Part shown: piece by piece, positions 26,895 through 39,176 of the stretch | Numbering within the stretch: the first letter of the stretch is position 1 | Layout of the letters: each line of letters begins with the position of its first letter | Source: Heterotrichella gracilis | Taxonomy: Eukaryota > Sar > Xanthophyceae > Tribonematales > Xanthonemataceae | Reading direction: 5' to 3' | DNA: 64,000 bases | NCBI GenBank assembly: GCA_032358255.1 | Contig: JAULBX010002556.1 | Location: forward strand, 80,546 to 144,545 | The notes under the pieces: generated by a model | Databases searched by the model: none | Told to the model about the DNA's origin: nothing | Seen by the model: only the letters and a program-made list of their open reading frames with translations | Made by a program: the position numbers and the translations under genes

Positions 26895-29703
26895 TCAAAA
26901 CCATCCAAACAGGCCCTTCTTCTTCCCCTTGTCGCCCGCTGCCCCTGGCGTGCCAATACCCTTGAGGTCGACTATCACCACTGCCACGTTGTCGGTGGTG
27001 TAGCGCTTGCCGGCCAGCTTTGAGAGCTCATCGGAAATGGCCTGCGCGTGCATACCCCTGCTGAACTGCTTGCTCACCCAGCTCACAGCATCCTCGCTCG
27101 GCATCACATCCCTGCACATGGGGAGCAGCTGCGGTCTATACACACGTGACACAGGTGCCATGCATCCACCAACAGTGGCCACCCGCCATGCACTCCTGTT
27201 CTTGCAACCTGCTGTCAAGTACAAGCCATAGACCACATGTTCCGTCTTCATGCATGTATGCAGCATGCTTACAGCCAGCATGCCCTGTGCCACCAGCCAA
27301 TCATAACAAGGACACTAGTGCCATCACCCTGGTCAACTTCACTCACTGACATGGCAGAGTGGCGCATGCTGGTGACAAACCCTAAACCCTACACCCTAAA
27401 GTTGTAACCACCCAAGCCATCCGTAGCCATGGTGAATGTCGCAGCATGAGGCTTACCACAAGCCATCAGTGGCGATGATCAAGAAGGAATCCTCTTCTGT
27501 CAGCGGCTCCACAACCACATCTGGCTGGGAGATCACCAAATCGCCCTTGAAGTCCACACCATCTGCAAATTCCTGGGACCACATGCCCTCCCTGGGATGC
27601 GCACCACACCACGTCAGCCATGGGGAAGCTCACATCACAACCCAATGCTGTGCCATAGTGTTGAGACAACATAGGCATCGGCACCTAACACCCTGCAGTT
27701 TGCACGTCGAGACCATAAGAAGCTGTTGTGCGGACCAGATGCGTGCTTGCACCAATATATGTTCCCTTGGGAAGCACTTAATTGTAATAATGCACCACCT
27801 ACACTATGTGCATGCTGTTCATGGCTGGCAGAGGTGAAGGAGGTGCTTACTTGACGCCCGTTTGTAGCATGTTCTGCAAGCCAGCACCTTTGAAGTCCAC
27901 GTCGCCAAAGGCTCGGGACACCGCCAGTATGTCGCACACCCGCCCATCGTGCACCCAGCCACCCAGGGACTCAACACGCTGGATCTCCTCCTCAACTGAA
28001 GCTCCCCGGCCATGCAACCTGACGTACCATGCATCACAGCAGTCAGAAACTAATTAGCTTGAGCTTTACTTAGTAAAAAAGGCGCCAAAATTGACCTTGT
28101 GAGATCAGCACTCACAAGCTGCGCAAAATGAAGGGATAATATATGAAGGGATAATATATTGGGGAGCAGCCTGTGTAACAGTATTGATCTCGCTGTACGG
28201 CTTAATTGCATGTGACTCACAACTAGCAGCCATACAGAATGGCAGGCAATAGCTTGCCTGACTGCAGTCAGTGCAGCAACTCGCACACACAAGCAGGCTC
28301 TGTCATAACGCCTGCAGCGTTAGTCAGGTGGTGGACAAGAGGACCATCCAACGACAGAGGGGTAGATAGCCAGTAGACATCCAGCTTCTGATTGGCTCGC
28401 CAAAGTCATCGGTTCTCACTGGCTGTCTTGCTGGAGGGTTTAAGAGGATAGAGCCCTAAACCCTAACCCAATGAACTATCTAATATGTTCACTCACCGGT
28501 GCTCTGCTGACAGGTTCAAGGCCCTGCCATTCCGACACAGCACTGCCCGGCTGTCGCCTATGTTGGCAACCACCACCTGGTCGCTGCGAACCAGTGCCAC
28601 GGTGGCTGTGGCGCCAGAGTTGTGCGCCTCCGGTTCTACCTTCCCAAGAGCTGTGGCAGTGGGAGTTCAATGAGAACCACCGGGTGGAGTTAGAGCAGTG
28701 GGGTGCAGTGTGCGAGTGTTGTTTGGTATATGAGCTACGTAGGGTGCAGTGTGCAAGTGTTGTTTGGTGTATGAGCTCCGTACCTGACAAGTGCTTGAGT
28801 ACCGCTTTGTCCGCCTTCTCGAAACATAGCCGCATCACTTCTTGTATGCCTGCAGAAAGGACCCAACTTCAGCACTTCGCAACCCGGTATGGTCATTGTT
28901 AAAACTGCAACCTGAAAGCGCCCCGGCACAGCAAGCTGTGCAACGAAACCTTGGAAACCACGTCACCTTCAAGCTTGGCAGGGTTCTTTGCAAGCCTCTT
29001 GGCGTCCACTGTCTCAGAGAAGCAGGAGTACAGCCCCTCGCTCAGGAACTCTGCAGCTTGGTGCCCGCCATGGCCATCAAACACAACTGCAGATGGTCCA
29101 CTCCGTCTTGGAGAGGGTCCAACAGAAGACAGACAGGAGACCACACAAAACAGTAACCTTTGCCTGGTGCACAACCCCACCAGGTTTAATATCAGCCACC
29201 TGCCCCCAGCAAACAGGAACCCCAGGCGCCCACAAAGAATGACCTAAGTGTAGTCCTAGAGGTTGTACAGTTCCCACCCAACACCTCAGAGACCATATGA
29301 AATAATGATTTTTGCCTGGTGCACAGCCCCACCAGCTCTGAAAACAGTGCTTACCGGCAAACAGGAACCCCAGGCGCCCACGGGGGACGACCACAATGTA
29401 GTCTTCCATGCTCTCACGAGGGCCTTGCAATGCAGCTGTGCCATAGAAGAGTGGCTCGCTGTACTTGTGATCCCAGGCTTCTGCGTCCAGGTCGATGCTG
29501 CTCTCACCAGGGGAGGAGGTGTTGGGTGGGAACTGCAGGCTGTTGTCTGTCACAGCTTGCAGGCGATGGGTTCGAGTCGCATGCCGTTGATGCGGCAAGC
29601 CTCGTTGCAAGGTTGGGCAGGAGGTGACTTCCACCCTCCTGAAGGTTGTACCTTGGAGGTGGCTGGTGCTGTGCGTTGCAGTCATACCGTACTGTGCTGC
29701 CAT
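26895..29703 (-). CDS. PPH1: PP2C phosphatase of the PPH1/TAP38 type
   Basis: Seven exons: 29703-29355, 29086-28967, 28849-28784, 28650-28497, 28018-27851, 27591-27457, 27111-26895. They sum to 402 residues. PPH1/TAP38 dephosphorylates light-harvesting antenna proteins at the thylakoid and drives state 2 to state 1 transitions. PP2C motifs are intact: GPRESMEDYIV (about 95-105), VVFDGHGG (117-124), SGATATVALV, ANIGDSRAVLCRNG, LAVSRAFGD, IIATDGLWDVM and TTDNVAVVIVD. The order and spacing follow the plant PPH1 family, including ESLGGWV and FKGDLVISQPDV. Residues 1 to about 60 are Arg/Thr/Ser-rich and look like a transit peptide. The plant C-terminal membrane helix is missing; the protein ends in a basic tail, KGKKKGLFGWF. 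Assignment to PPH1 is from memory of the family. Confidence 0.88.
27401..27434 (-). repeat. Shadow of a PPH1 exon end
   Basis: ACCCAAGCCATCCGTAGCCA repeats, with changes, the end of exon 27591-27457 (ATDGL segment with its donor), about 50 bp downstream in the intron and next to CCCTAAA repeats. Confidence 0.5.
28701..28783 (-). repeat. 41-bp tandem duplication at a PPH1 donor
   Basis: GGGTGCAGTGTGCGAGTG and about 20 more bases at 28701 recur at 28742. The second copy abuts the GTACGG donor of exon 28849-28784. Confidence 0.9.
29155..29250 (-). repeat. Shadow copy of PPH1 exon 1 end and intron start
   Basis: The block TTTGCCTGGTGCACAACCCC to AACCCCAGGCGCCCAC repeats 29308-29380, which holds the end of exon 29703-29355 (RLGFLFA) and its intron start. 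In the shadow the donor context is altered to CAGCAAAC. Confidence 0.88.
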
Positions 29704-30385
29704 GCTTTGCTGCCCTAGGTGCTGCTATGGACTAGCCCGGTTTCAGGTGGCCAATACCCCGAGCAACAAAGCAGGAGGCTTGCGCCTCTAAGCTCACTGA
29801 GATTACTAACAGCTCAGTGCCATACACCCTGAAGATTCGACCAAAATTGTGTGTGCATGCATACAGTAGGGGTTTAGCTAGGCTGAACACACGACGCCGG
29901 GGAACGCAGCAACTGCTTCAAAATGACTCTGCAGCACCAGTAACAGGTACTGGCAGGCCCGTCTGGGTGAAAAAACCCATGCATGGAGTTGACGGTCCAT
30001 AAAGGAGAGCTGCAACGCAGAAAGCGAACGGTTCACGAAGTGGGTCCAAATGACCAAGGCGCCTCATTTGCACAAAATCTGACCAAATCCATGTGTTTGT
30101 TCGGGGCACAATGTTTTGTTCCAACAAGGGTTTTCGTTAGGGTTTGTCAATCTTCCCGCCAATTTTACGGCGAAGGCACAGCCAAAATAAAGGCACAGGT
30201 GTATTGTTCGTGATGCTGATGGGCGTCTTCCAAGCTCCCTTTTGACGGTTCCTGTGAGGTTTCTGGAGGTTCCGTTATCTTGGGCAGGTGCTGGATTAGG
30301 GCATTGAATATCGTTATCGTCGTCAGAAGGGCAGCGTCGCTGTGCCAAACGACACCAGAGCTCCCAGTAGGTAGCAGAGGTCGTG
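29704..30385. promoter_or_regulatory. Divergent spacer between PPH1 and CKS1
   Basis: The genes are divergent, so both promoters should lie in this 682 bp. No gene and no clear TATA box is seen. Confidence 0.4.
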
Positions 30386-31374
30386 ATGGCCTATCCTGAA
30401 GAACCACCGATACAGTACAGGTAACAACGAGTGATCCCTTATTGTCAAGTGGTTGTGGCAGTTTTACCACGCAATAACTTTGCAATTAGTGACACTTTCA
30501 CAAGGACCATGGGAGGGGTTTCTGCTGCAAGCATAACGTGATGGCACTCGCCTTTGGCGTTGGCGACAGGATCTAACGCTTTGTGGCCGTTCTTGCAGTG
30601 AGAAGTATTATGATGAGGTCTACGAGGTGTGTGGATTCCTTTGATTCCGCTGTTGGGTCCTTTTTTCCTGGGGTTGCTTCCCTCAAAGCCGCTGCTCATT
30701 GCTGACCCCCTGGTGTGCTTTGTGCAGTATCGCCACGTTGTTTTGCCACCTCATGTAGCCAAGAGGCTGCCAAAGGTACTGCAACTTGAGGCTGCATACC
30801 ACAGCAGCCGAAAACAAGTTCCTGGAATGTTGCTGTACAGAACACTGGTGCCCCTTGGTGGAGATGGGTTCTTGCCTTGCTCAAGCTCATAGTGGGGCAG
30901 TCCTTACCATTTTGAGGCTTCTTTCAGACTCTTTCAGACAGCTCCAACCTTCTGGGTGCAACCATACTCACCTGTGTCATTTCTGTACACAGGGAAGACT
31001 GCTCAGTGAGAATGAGTGGAGGTCACTTGGGGTGCAGCAGTCGCGCGGGTGGTGTCACTACTCCATTCACAGGCCTGGTGAGAACGGCCTTCAAGCCCTT
31101 CCTCTGGCAGCTCTTACCATATAATTTTGTGTGCACCACTGGTGGTGATCAAACTCTGGCCTTTTCAACACCGCTAGGTTTGCTGGTGCAGAACCCCACA
31201 TTGGTCTAACGCTCCACGGTGCAATGTTGCTCTAACGTTTAACGGTGTGCTTCTGATGTAGAACCACACATCCTATTGTACAGAAGGCCACGCACGGACC
31301 TGCCTGTGCAGCAGCTCCAAGGCCACGTCCAGCAGCAGCAAGCAGTAGAGCCTCAAGCTCATCATCTCAAGTGA
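30386..31374 (+). CDS. CKS1: Cyclin-dependent kinase regulatory subunit CKS1
   Basis: Five exons: 30386-30420, 30599-30626, 30728-30775, 30993-31077, 31262-31374. They sum to 102 residues. CKS proteins bind cyclin-dependent kinases and help them recognise phosphorylated substrates. The family core is complete: [49 protein letters not shown] and the final LLYRRP strand. The hinge HRPEPHI is present. The C-terminal tail after RRP is Gln/His-rich and longer than in yeast or animal proteins. The last intron ends in a TAG acceptor, and a second, diverged acceptor copy lies upstream of it. A complete extra copy of the terminal exon follows the stop. Confidence 0.94.
31182..31250 (+). repeat. Shadow copy of the CKS1 exon 5 acceptor
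   Basis: GCTGGTGCAGAACCCCACAT resembles CTGATGTAGAACCACACATC at the real exon 5. Splicing to this AG would keep phase and give [14 protein letters not shown] then a stop, losing the final strand. Confidence 0.75.
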
Positions 31375-31402
31375 CAGTATGCTTGTCCGGAGCGCATCAT
31401 TT

Positions 31403-31501
31403 CACATTATGCTTTTCCGGAGGCCGCGCACAGACCTGCCACCGCAGCCTCCCGTGCACCAGCTCCAAGGCCAAGTCCCAGTGCAGCAAGCAGACGTCTA
31501 G
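31403..31501 (+). repeat. Intact duplicate of the CKS1 terminal exon
   Basis: Thirty-three codons read [17 protein letters not shown] and on to QVPVQQADV and a TAG. They align with the real last exon ([16 protein letters not shown]). Over RRPRTDLP the two copies differ only at synonymous sites. The acceptor of the copy has been lost, and the upstream AGs (31377 and about 31392) give the wrong phase. Confidence 0.85.
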
Positions 31502-33070
31502 CTGCCACTGGCTCCGTCCCTTGAGCCCTAAAATAACTATACAGCAGGTGTGCACCAAGGCAAACGTGACCAAATAAAGGCGCTGGCCCCAAGTGCTGTT
31601 CTGGCTGACGCCGTACCCCGCAGAACAACAGGTGCTTGTTGCCTCACAGCCGGTACTTGGACAGCATCCCAGCACCACTGTACCGCCCACCCATTTTTAC
31701 AGCAGTCGTCTACACATTCTTACTTGAGCCAAGATATTTTGGCAAACCCTTATCCACAGCACACACAAGATTTGTTCCACCAGCTTGCAAGCTTCATCGC
31801 TGAACTTCCACCTTAGTTATTGGTGGTCACCACCACTTTTTTGCAGGAGCGTTGCCACTCTTCTCCTTTCCAACCTCTTGGACAGTTGCACAAATACCCC
31901 TGCAGCTTTACCCTGCGCTGTGCCCCGTAGTGGTGTGGTGCCACAGTGGCATGGTGCCAGTAGAAACCGGTCTGCCTTCACACTAGGTAGCTAAGTAGCC
32001 TCCTAATTAAAAGTATGCTCACTCTGTGCGTGTGCAGTCGTGCAGCTATGCGTCCTGTTGACCTGCACTGCAAGTAGCTATCATGGGTTGACAGTGCAAT
32101 CTATAAGACACACAACAGTGCCTCTGAGCCAGGGCACGCAGGCTGACAAAGCTGCCAGTACCTGCTTGTAATTACCCACTTTGGGGCAGTGGGGACTGGG
32201 GCCCCATAAAACGCATCCCAGCAAGACCTGTCGAGAGTGAGAACAGCAGCAAAGTGAAGCCAAAGATCACCAAAGGCAAAGGATCTTGTAAACCAAAATA
32301 ACAGAATAATTGGCAACAGGAAAGAGATACTTCTCCCCGAGCACAACATTCAAGCCATTAAACGAGTCAAGCCAGCGTCAGGAAAAATCAGGAGAGCTAG
32401 CACCTGCACCCCGTCATGGTGACTACTGCTGCCCCGACAACCTTCAGCCGGGACCCCGGGTGCATATGGTTAGCGACAAAGACTTGCGAGCAGCTGCAGC
32501 TGGTGCAGCCATGCCCAACCATTCTGATACTCCGGGATGGGACCCATCAATTTGATATTGCACTTGAACGTAGAGAGAAAAGGCAAACAAAATAGGAGGT
32601 GCTGAATCAGATGGCAAACAACAGATGCGCACTCGCTTAAACACAACAGGTTGCACTCGCACAGAATTAAAAGTGAAAATAAAACAACAGACCATGAAAA
32701 CCAATGGGAATCTACCTAGGATGTATCCTGTCATGCCCGCACCCAAGGCAAAAATTGTGGGCCCTCACGCAGTAACCGCCCCTCCAAAAAAATATCTTAA
32801 TAACCCATTTTCAATCCTCTGGCCCAGGCAAACTGTTTGCCAAGCGCACTACCACGCAGCCCAAGGTCCCCTTCCACCAGCAGGGTAGCACAGTGCTTGA
32901 GTGAACACAACCCATACCAAGGTCATGCACTCTCCTCGCGTTAAAAGACATTCCTTCTTGCAAATAATGAAAAATATCAAAGACCGGTTGCGCCTGTGCA
33001 ATGACAGTATGCCAAATTGTGCGGCATCAAGTACACAGACCCGCTGCCCTCCCCTACTACATTTCCTCCC
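31502..33070. other. Spacer with possible small minus-strand exons
   Basis: No gene is recognised. On the minus strand, short coding-like stretches occur near 32775-32732 (TIFALGAGMTGYILG, followed by a GTAGAT donor), 32550-32460 and 32230-32165. They could be parts of a small membrane protein but could not be joined in frame. Confidence 0.3.
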
Positions 33071-36000
33071 CTACGACGACAGCTGCATGACCTTCACGCT
33101 CCCCTGGCTGTTTGCGGCTAGTAGCGTGTGGCTCTTTGGCTTCCAGCACACCGCGCTGATGAACTGCGAGCTGTCGTTCAGTGGCGGACTGGTCAAGCCA
33201 GAGAAATGGAGGCTGGCCATGGGCTTGGACATGGACTTATAGTACACAAACACCTGGGGCAGGGGGGAGGCAGGGGGGGTCAGCAAGGATCTCAATTTCA
33301 ACCATTGTGATTTTGTGCGGCCACAACTGAATACAGGCAATAAGCCAATGTCGGCTTGGTACACCTTTCACTGTGTCTGTAATACACATGTCGACTGTGA
33401 GGTGCCTGGCCAATGCAGACTGCGCCATAATAGCCAAGTTCTGCCAGGTGCACGCCACCCCTCAGCTACAAACTACATCCCTGTACTCATAATCCTTTTC
33501 TCCACCCAGATTTATCCACCAGGTCAATCCCACGCTCAAACCACAAACAATTTAGAAGCCACACCGACTCCATGCACCCTAGCCCAGGTGCACAAGCAAA
33601 CCCCCCACCCACCTCATTCGACTCGCTCCCGCATGCCACCAGGTCGTTCTCCACGCTCAGCCCCACAAAGTTCTTCTCGTTGGTGTGGCCGCTGAAGGTG
33701 CGCGCTAGGCACATGCGCTTGTTGTCCCACAGCTTGAGGGTGGAGTCGGTGGAGGCGGACACAACCTCGCTGGTGCTGATGTAGCGCACATACGAAACAG
33801 CCTTGCGGTGGCCTGGGGGAGGGGGGAAATCCAGTCACTTGTGCATGTTTTGAAGGGATATTTTTGTCAACTTTGCATGTATTTTGGTGGAGGTTGACAC
33901 CACCTCGCTGGGGCTGATGTAGCGCACATCTGAGTCAGCCTTGCGGTGGCCTAAGCAGGGGAGAAGTCTTTTGGGACCCTGGTCAGATGGCCAAGACAAG
34001 ATCCCTTCCAAGAATTCCTGAGCAGTGGCCCTTGGAGGCAGAGCAATTTTGTTGCATTTAACACATTACCAAATTGTATTTTGGTAATGTCGACACTTTG
34101 TTGACGCTTCTGTATCGCACTATACACGCACTCCTAAATAAACTCTACTGCATTTTGCTACAACGAATCACAAAGTGGTAAATTTTTGGTGAACAACGAA
34201 GGACTTGGCACCAAGCTGCGCACCTTTGAACATGTGCAGCGGCGCGGTGGGGTTGCGCAGGTCATAGAGGTGCACATTGTGGTCTGCGCTGCCCACCACC
34301 ACCTCGTGGCTGACCATGGGGTTGTACTTGACGCAGCACACGTTGGCCTTCACGTCGATGCAGCTCACGGCGCCTGGCTGCTTGGTGGACCATACCTGGG
34401 GGAAGAGGGAGTGGGGTGTGGGTTAGGGTTATTTTGGTGGATGTTAGAGTTTAGGATTTAGGATTGAAGTTTAGAATTCAGGGTTTAGGTTTAGGCGGCC
34501 GGCTGCTTTCCTGGGGGGAAAGGTTGGTAGCGCATTTTGAGCTTATGATGATGACTGCACAAATTAATCAAAATGCACACTCCATATTTGGACGAATCTC
34601 TGTAGAATCGCATTGATCATTATTGATCACTTGCACCACCAGGTTGGCCCAACGCCCACACCCATTCATCGCTTCCATCCCATTCATCCACCACCCCACA
34701 TTGTCAATACCACCCCCATCACCCCACCATACATCCCACCTAATCCTCCCCCACCACCCAGCCGCACCTTGACAAAGCCATCATCCGACCCCGACACCAG
34801 CAGCATGGGGTCCACCTGGCAGAAGTCCACCGACCAAATCCGCTTCTCATGCGCCTCGTACTCCATCACCGTGGTGGAGTTGCTCACGTCCCAGATGGTC
34901 AGCATGCCCTCGTAGTCGGAGCTCACCAGGTAGTGCTTGATGTAGGCGTTCCAGGACACGCAGCTGAGCTTGCTGCGGGTCATGAGCTCCAGCACCGGGA
35001 GGTGGTTCTCGGCCCCGGGGTTGGCCACGATGGTGGGGAACTCGTAAAAGCTGGCGGGGACGGAAAACGTTTGTTAGCTTGTTTGTGTGTGCGTTTTGAA
35101 GGCTTCTTTTTGCTTTCCATGGTGAGGAGAGTGTATAGGCAGTGGACAGGCCCTCCAGGACAAGAGATTATCACCAGAGAGGGAAGCATTGACAGTGTAA
35201 AGGATGTTTGCAAACGCGGCAACGGCCAAGCCGCTTCCTGCGCGCTATACCTCAAATGCAAGGCCACAGGCACACGACCCAGGGCACACCCTTTCCATAA
35301 CACCCCGGGCCAGTGAGGACATACGCAGGTGCAAATATGATGCCAGAATGGGCACCACTGGCTCAGATTTTCTACTTCAGAGTTTAGGAGCCCATGCGCA
35401 TGACCATCATACCTGATGCGCTTTGAGACTCCTGCTGTTGCAAACAGTCGCCCGTCCCTGTCAAACTCTATTGAGGAGAGGATGGAGGTGGAGCCGCGCT
35501 GGTTGGTGCGGGGGATCTCAGCCACAATCTGCAGGGAGCGGGCAGGGGTGAGATATGGGTATGGGTAAGGGTATTGGTGAGGGTAGTGATAAGGGTATGG
35601 GTAAGGGGGGCAGGGTGAGGGTGAGGGAGCAGGCATTGGCGATGAATGGTGCATGGCCAGCCACCAATGCGCAGCATCCAAGCTGGTAGGCCTGTCTGGT
35701 GGGGTGTGGCTGTGCATGCATGTTCCGTGCACCTTGAGCTTGGTGCCTTTCACAGATCGGAAGCCATAAGCTTTAAACTCTAACCTCTACACCCTACACA
35801 GGGCAGCCCCGTGCACCTTGAGCTTGCTGCAATTTGTGAAGACCGACAGCATGCGCGAGAACTCGTGCAGCGCGGAGCGGTTCTGGGGCGCAGCCGCGGC
35901 TGCAGCAGCAGCAGCTGCGGGCGCCAAGGCCTGGTCCGCCACCGCTGCCGGTGCTGCTGCTGCGGGGTCGCCAGGTGGCGCAAGGGCGGGTGCTTGGGGG

Positions 36001-39000
36001 TCCACGCGCGGCCGCTTGGCGGTGGGGCCCTCGTCTGCGCCCAGGTCTGCAGCCGCAGCCTCCTGCGTGGCGCAGCGTGTGGGGTTACGGGAAACGTTGT
36101 AAAGCAGGCTTCCAGGCTGAGCACCGACTTGTGCCACATTTGGAAGCGTGCGTTGATAAAGACATGGAGGGTGGATGCGATGTCTGGTGGCGACAACAGC
36201 CACGGCAGACGAATGCCCTTGAGGGTGCCCTAAACCCTAAACTATAAACCTATAACAGGACACCCCAGCATACACTCACCCAACAAGTACAAATGGCAAC
36301 TACCCACCACGACTACAGTTACAGATACAGATACGATTACAGGCACATGCCCATTATATCACATTACCAATCACACCCACGATCACAGCTGCAGTCACCA
36401 AGACAAGCTGTGCACACACAAAACATAAGAATATTTTTGTTCCACAGTTTTTTTTGCACAAAAGCAACAAATTACACAATCAACAACGTATACACTCACT
36501 GCAGTGGCCGCCACCATGGCCGGTGCGCGCAGCGACAGGTAGCACTGCTGAAGGTCCTCAAACTGGGACAGCACCCGCCGCCGCCGCTCGCGCTGCTCAT
36601 TCGCGCGCTTCTCCGGGTCTTGCACGCTGCTGGGCGCCTCGCCACCCACGCTCTCGCCCTCGCTGGTGGGCCGCGGGTGGGTTGGAGGGGGGTGCATGTG
36701 TGCACGCGCGGCTGCAGAGGTGGGGCCAGGGAAGAGTGGGTGGCGATGCAGATGGATGGACCCAGCATTAGGTAAAGCAGTGCATTGGGTAATTGGTAAA
36801 TGCAATTGTGAAGTAGTGACACACAAACTCTGGCTATGTATTTCAATAATTTTCGTTAGGATTGGCAGTGGGGTGGAGGTGCCAGTGATAGGTACCCACA
36901 ACCTGTATCAATCATGCATTTTTCCTTGCAAATATGCATGCATATTCACTCATGCTACCATGTGCAAAAAACAACAGCCATGCACTTTGGATTGGACTTG
37001 TGCAAACAGGCCCTGCCAACCTACCTCGTCCAGTGTAGAGTACTAAAACGTGCAGGGTTGAATTTCCGCTGCTTTGAGGCGGCGGTACATACATGAAAGG
37101 CCAGGTTTAAGGTTTAGAACTTAGGCAGGGCCAGATTTAGGGTTGAGGATTTCATGCCACCTACCGCTGCGCCTGCTCATGCTCAGCGAGTCATCCGATG
37201 TCTCAGTGACCATCGAGTCCGAGTCGTTGGATGGGCTGGGCTGGGGATCTGCCGAAGGGCTGGGGCTGGGGTGGTGAAGCTGGGGCTGGGGCCCTGGGGG
37301 CAAGGCCCCACTGGCCTGTGCCGCGTTGGAGTTTGCAGAGCCCGGGTTGGAGGGTTGCGACCCCGGGTTGGAAGGTTCCGAGCTGTGGTTGGACACCTGG
37401 ACACCATGTGCATTCAGGGCACAGTGTGAGGCCCAATCCACACAGTAGTAGATTCCATTCCACAGCGTCATTCCAATAGTGTGATACAAGGTTGATTGTG
37501 GGAGCGCGCCATGAGCTGCGTTGCCAGTGCTGAAACCCTAAACCCCAGACCCCAAACCCTAGCTTGAAAACACGGCGTGCATTGGGTGCCGCCACCGCAA
37601 CAGCGTCTACTGGATGGGGGGGCTGTTATGACGTACCTGTGGCTGTGTGGTGGGAGGTGGCATGAGCTGGGTAGCCGTCAGCGCTGAAGCAGCGCCAGGG
37701 GGTCGCTGCAACGCTAAATGCTGCTGCTGAGGAGGAGGAGGAAGAGGTGGCGTACCTGCGAAAGCAAAGGGTCCAACATGGCACACGTAACAGTGAAAGA
37801 GGTATCGGGGGCAAGCTGCAATGGCGTGAACCCTGGAGTGCCAAGGTTGTACAATAGGTAAGGGTGTTGCAAGTCATATGGCCTGCCCTGACCCAGCATG
37901 ACCTCAGACCGCCCAAGGTCAACACATGGTATATCAGTGCCACGCAGTCCGGCTGTACTGCTGTAGTGCATGTAACTCCCTAACTGACTCAACGTTCACT
38001 TAGCACTGATGCCCACTACACCGGGTGTGCGGCTGCACGCTGAGTGGTCCGCACCAAAGACCTGCAGCATACCTTGGCTTGACAGCGCCCCTGACGAGCT
38101 TTCCTGCAGCCTGCGCTGCAACCTCTGCACAGAGGTCTCCACAGTGCCCAGCACGGAAGGTGCTGGCAGCTGCGGCAGGGGAGCCTGCCCCAACTGGGAC
38201 CCCTCCACCACGGTGATGTCCTGGTCCAAGCAGCTGATCTCGCCTTGGAGCAGGCGCAGCTTCTTTAGCTTCTCCTCTCTGCAGGCACCAATGTGGGTTG
38301 TCAGGAGGGTGCATGCCTGGGGAGAGTCTGGTGCGGTGCAGGTCGAGGATTTTAAGGGTGAGGTGAAACCTCCTGCCATTGTTTGGCTGCTGTCATGGTA
38401 TGTGTGGTGCGCAACAGGCCACGGTGGGGTTGAAGGGATGCATGCTGTGCACTCTGCCACCCACAATTTGTGCTGCGCAGCTTCATCTGGGGTCTCATAT
38501 GTGCAATGCACGACTGGTGGCACCCCCTTGGCTCACTGTGTGGCAGGGCTTTGCCATGGGGGGTGCACTGCAACGCCATCGGAAGTGTAGCCCATATGTT
38601 ACGCACCTTGAGTGCTGCAAGAAGTGCAGCAGCAGCTCCAGGTTTGCCTCAGCTTGCCTGTGCTCCAGCTGCTGCCGCTTCTCCCACAGGAGCTTGAGCA
38701 GCGCATCTAGCTCCTTGATACCAAAGCGCATGGTGTCTTCCAAAATAAGCTTCCTCAGCTGGTCAAAGCTAGAGGGAGTGGTGCAGAGCTTGGTCACCGC
38801 TGCCCCAGCGGCAATCTATGCAAAGGGGGACGGGTTTTCAGAGCAGCTGTGGTGGTGCACAGGGCAGGTTGGGAAAAAACATGTATGCTGCCAATGCACC
38901 ACCCACCTTGCTCAGCAGGAAGTTTGGGTAGATGTGGTCGCTCGTGAGGTACTCCGAGCAGCAGGGGCAGTTGTTCCTGAGCTGCAGGTGCTTTGCTATG

Positions 39001-39176
39001 CAGCTGTAGCAGAACGTATGGCCACAGGTGGTCACAAACGGGTCCTTCAGCAAGGCCATGCATATTGGGCAAAGCAGCTCCCTGTCAACGTCCAGAGGAG
39101 GTTGAACCGATCCTGACCGGTCCTGGCCGGAGCCAGAACCCTGCTCAATGGTTTGCTCCTCCATTACGGCTAGCAT
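33071..39176 (-). CDS. COP1: COP1-type RING/WD40 E3 ubiquitin ligase
   Basis: Twelve exons: 39176-38907, 38815-38607, 38278-38073, 37755-37637, 37396-37161, 36662-36500, 36062-35817, 35528-35413, 35050-34768, 34395-34224, 33812-33613, 33253-33071. They sum to 800 residues. COP1 ubiquitinates light-signalling transcription factors. RING finger at about 36-73 ([22 protein letters not shown]), then YPNFLLSK. A coiled coil follows ([29 protein letters not shown]). The linker (230-480) is rich in Pro, Gln, PSNPGS repeats and a poly-Ala run, with AKRPR as a possible nuclear signal. WD40 repeats fill 484-800 ([49 protein letters not shown]). One donor (after 37161) is GTGGCA, weaker than the rest but required by phase. 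Two introns carry shadow edges. Confidence 0.95.
33885..33960 (-). repeat. In-frame shadow of a COP1 WD40 exon start
   Basis: A CTTAG acceptor is followed by bases encoding [20 protein letters not shown]. The real exon 33812-33613 begins [20 protein letters not shown]. Acceptor phase and frame are kept for about 65 bases, after which homology stops. It lies in the intron upstream of the real exon. Confidence 0.9.
35722..35760 (-). repeat. Shadow of a COP1 exon end with donor
   Basis: CCGTGCACCTTGAGCTTGGT repeats the donor and last bases (encoding KLK) of exon 36062-35817, found at 35809-35830. Confidence 0.75.

Noticed and set aside
29555-29590. tRNA-like B box (GGGTTCGAGTCGCATGCC)
   Set aside because: It lies inside PPH1 exon 1, and no A box or cloverleaf could be drawn.
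35787-36203. A separate alanine-rich gene
   Set aside because: The poly-Ala run belongs to the COP1 linker exon 36062-35817, which joins in phase on both sides.
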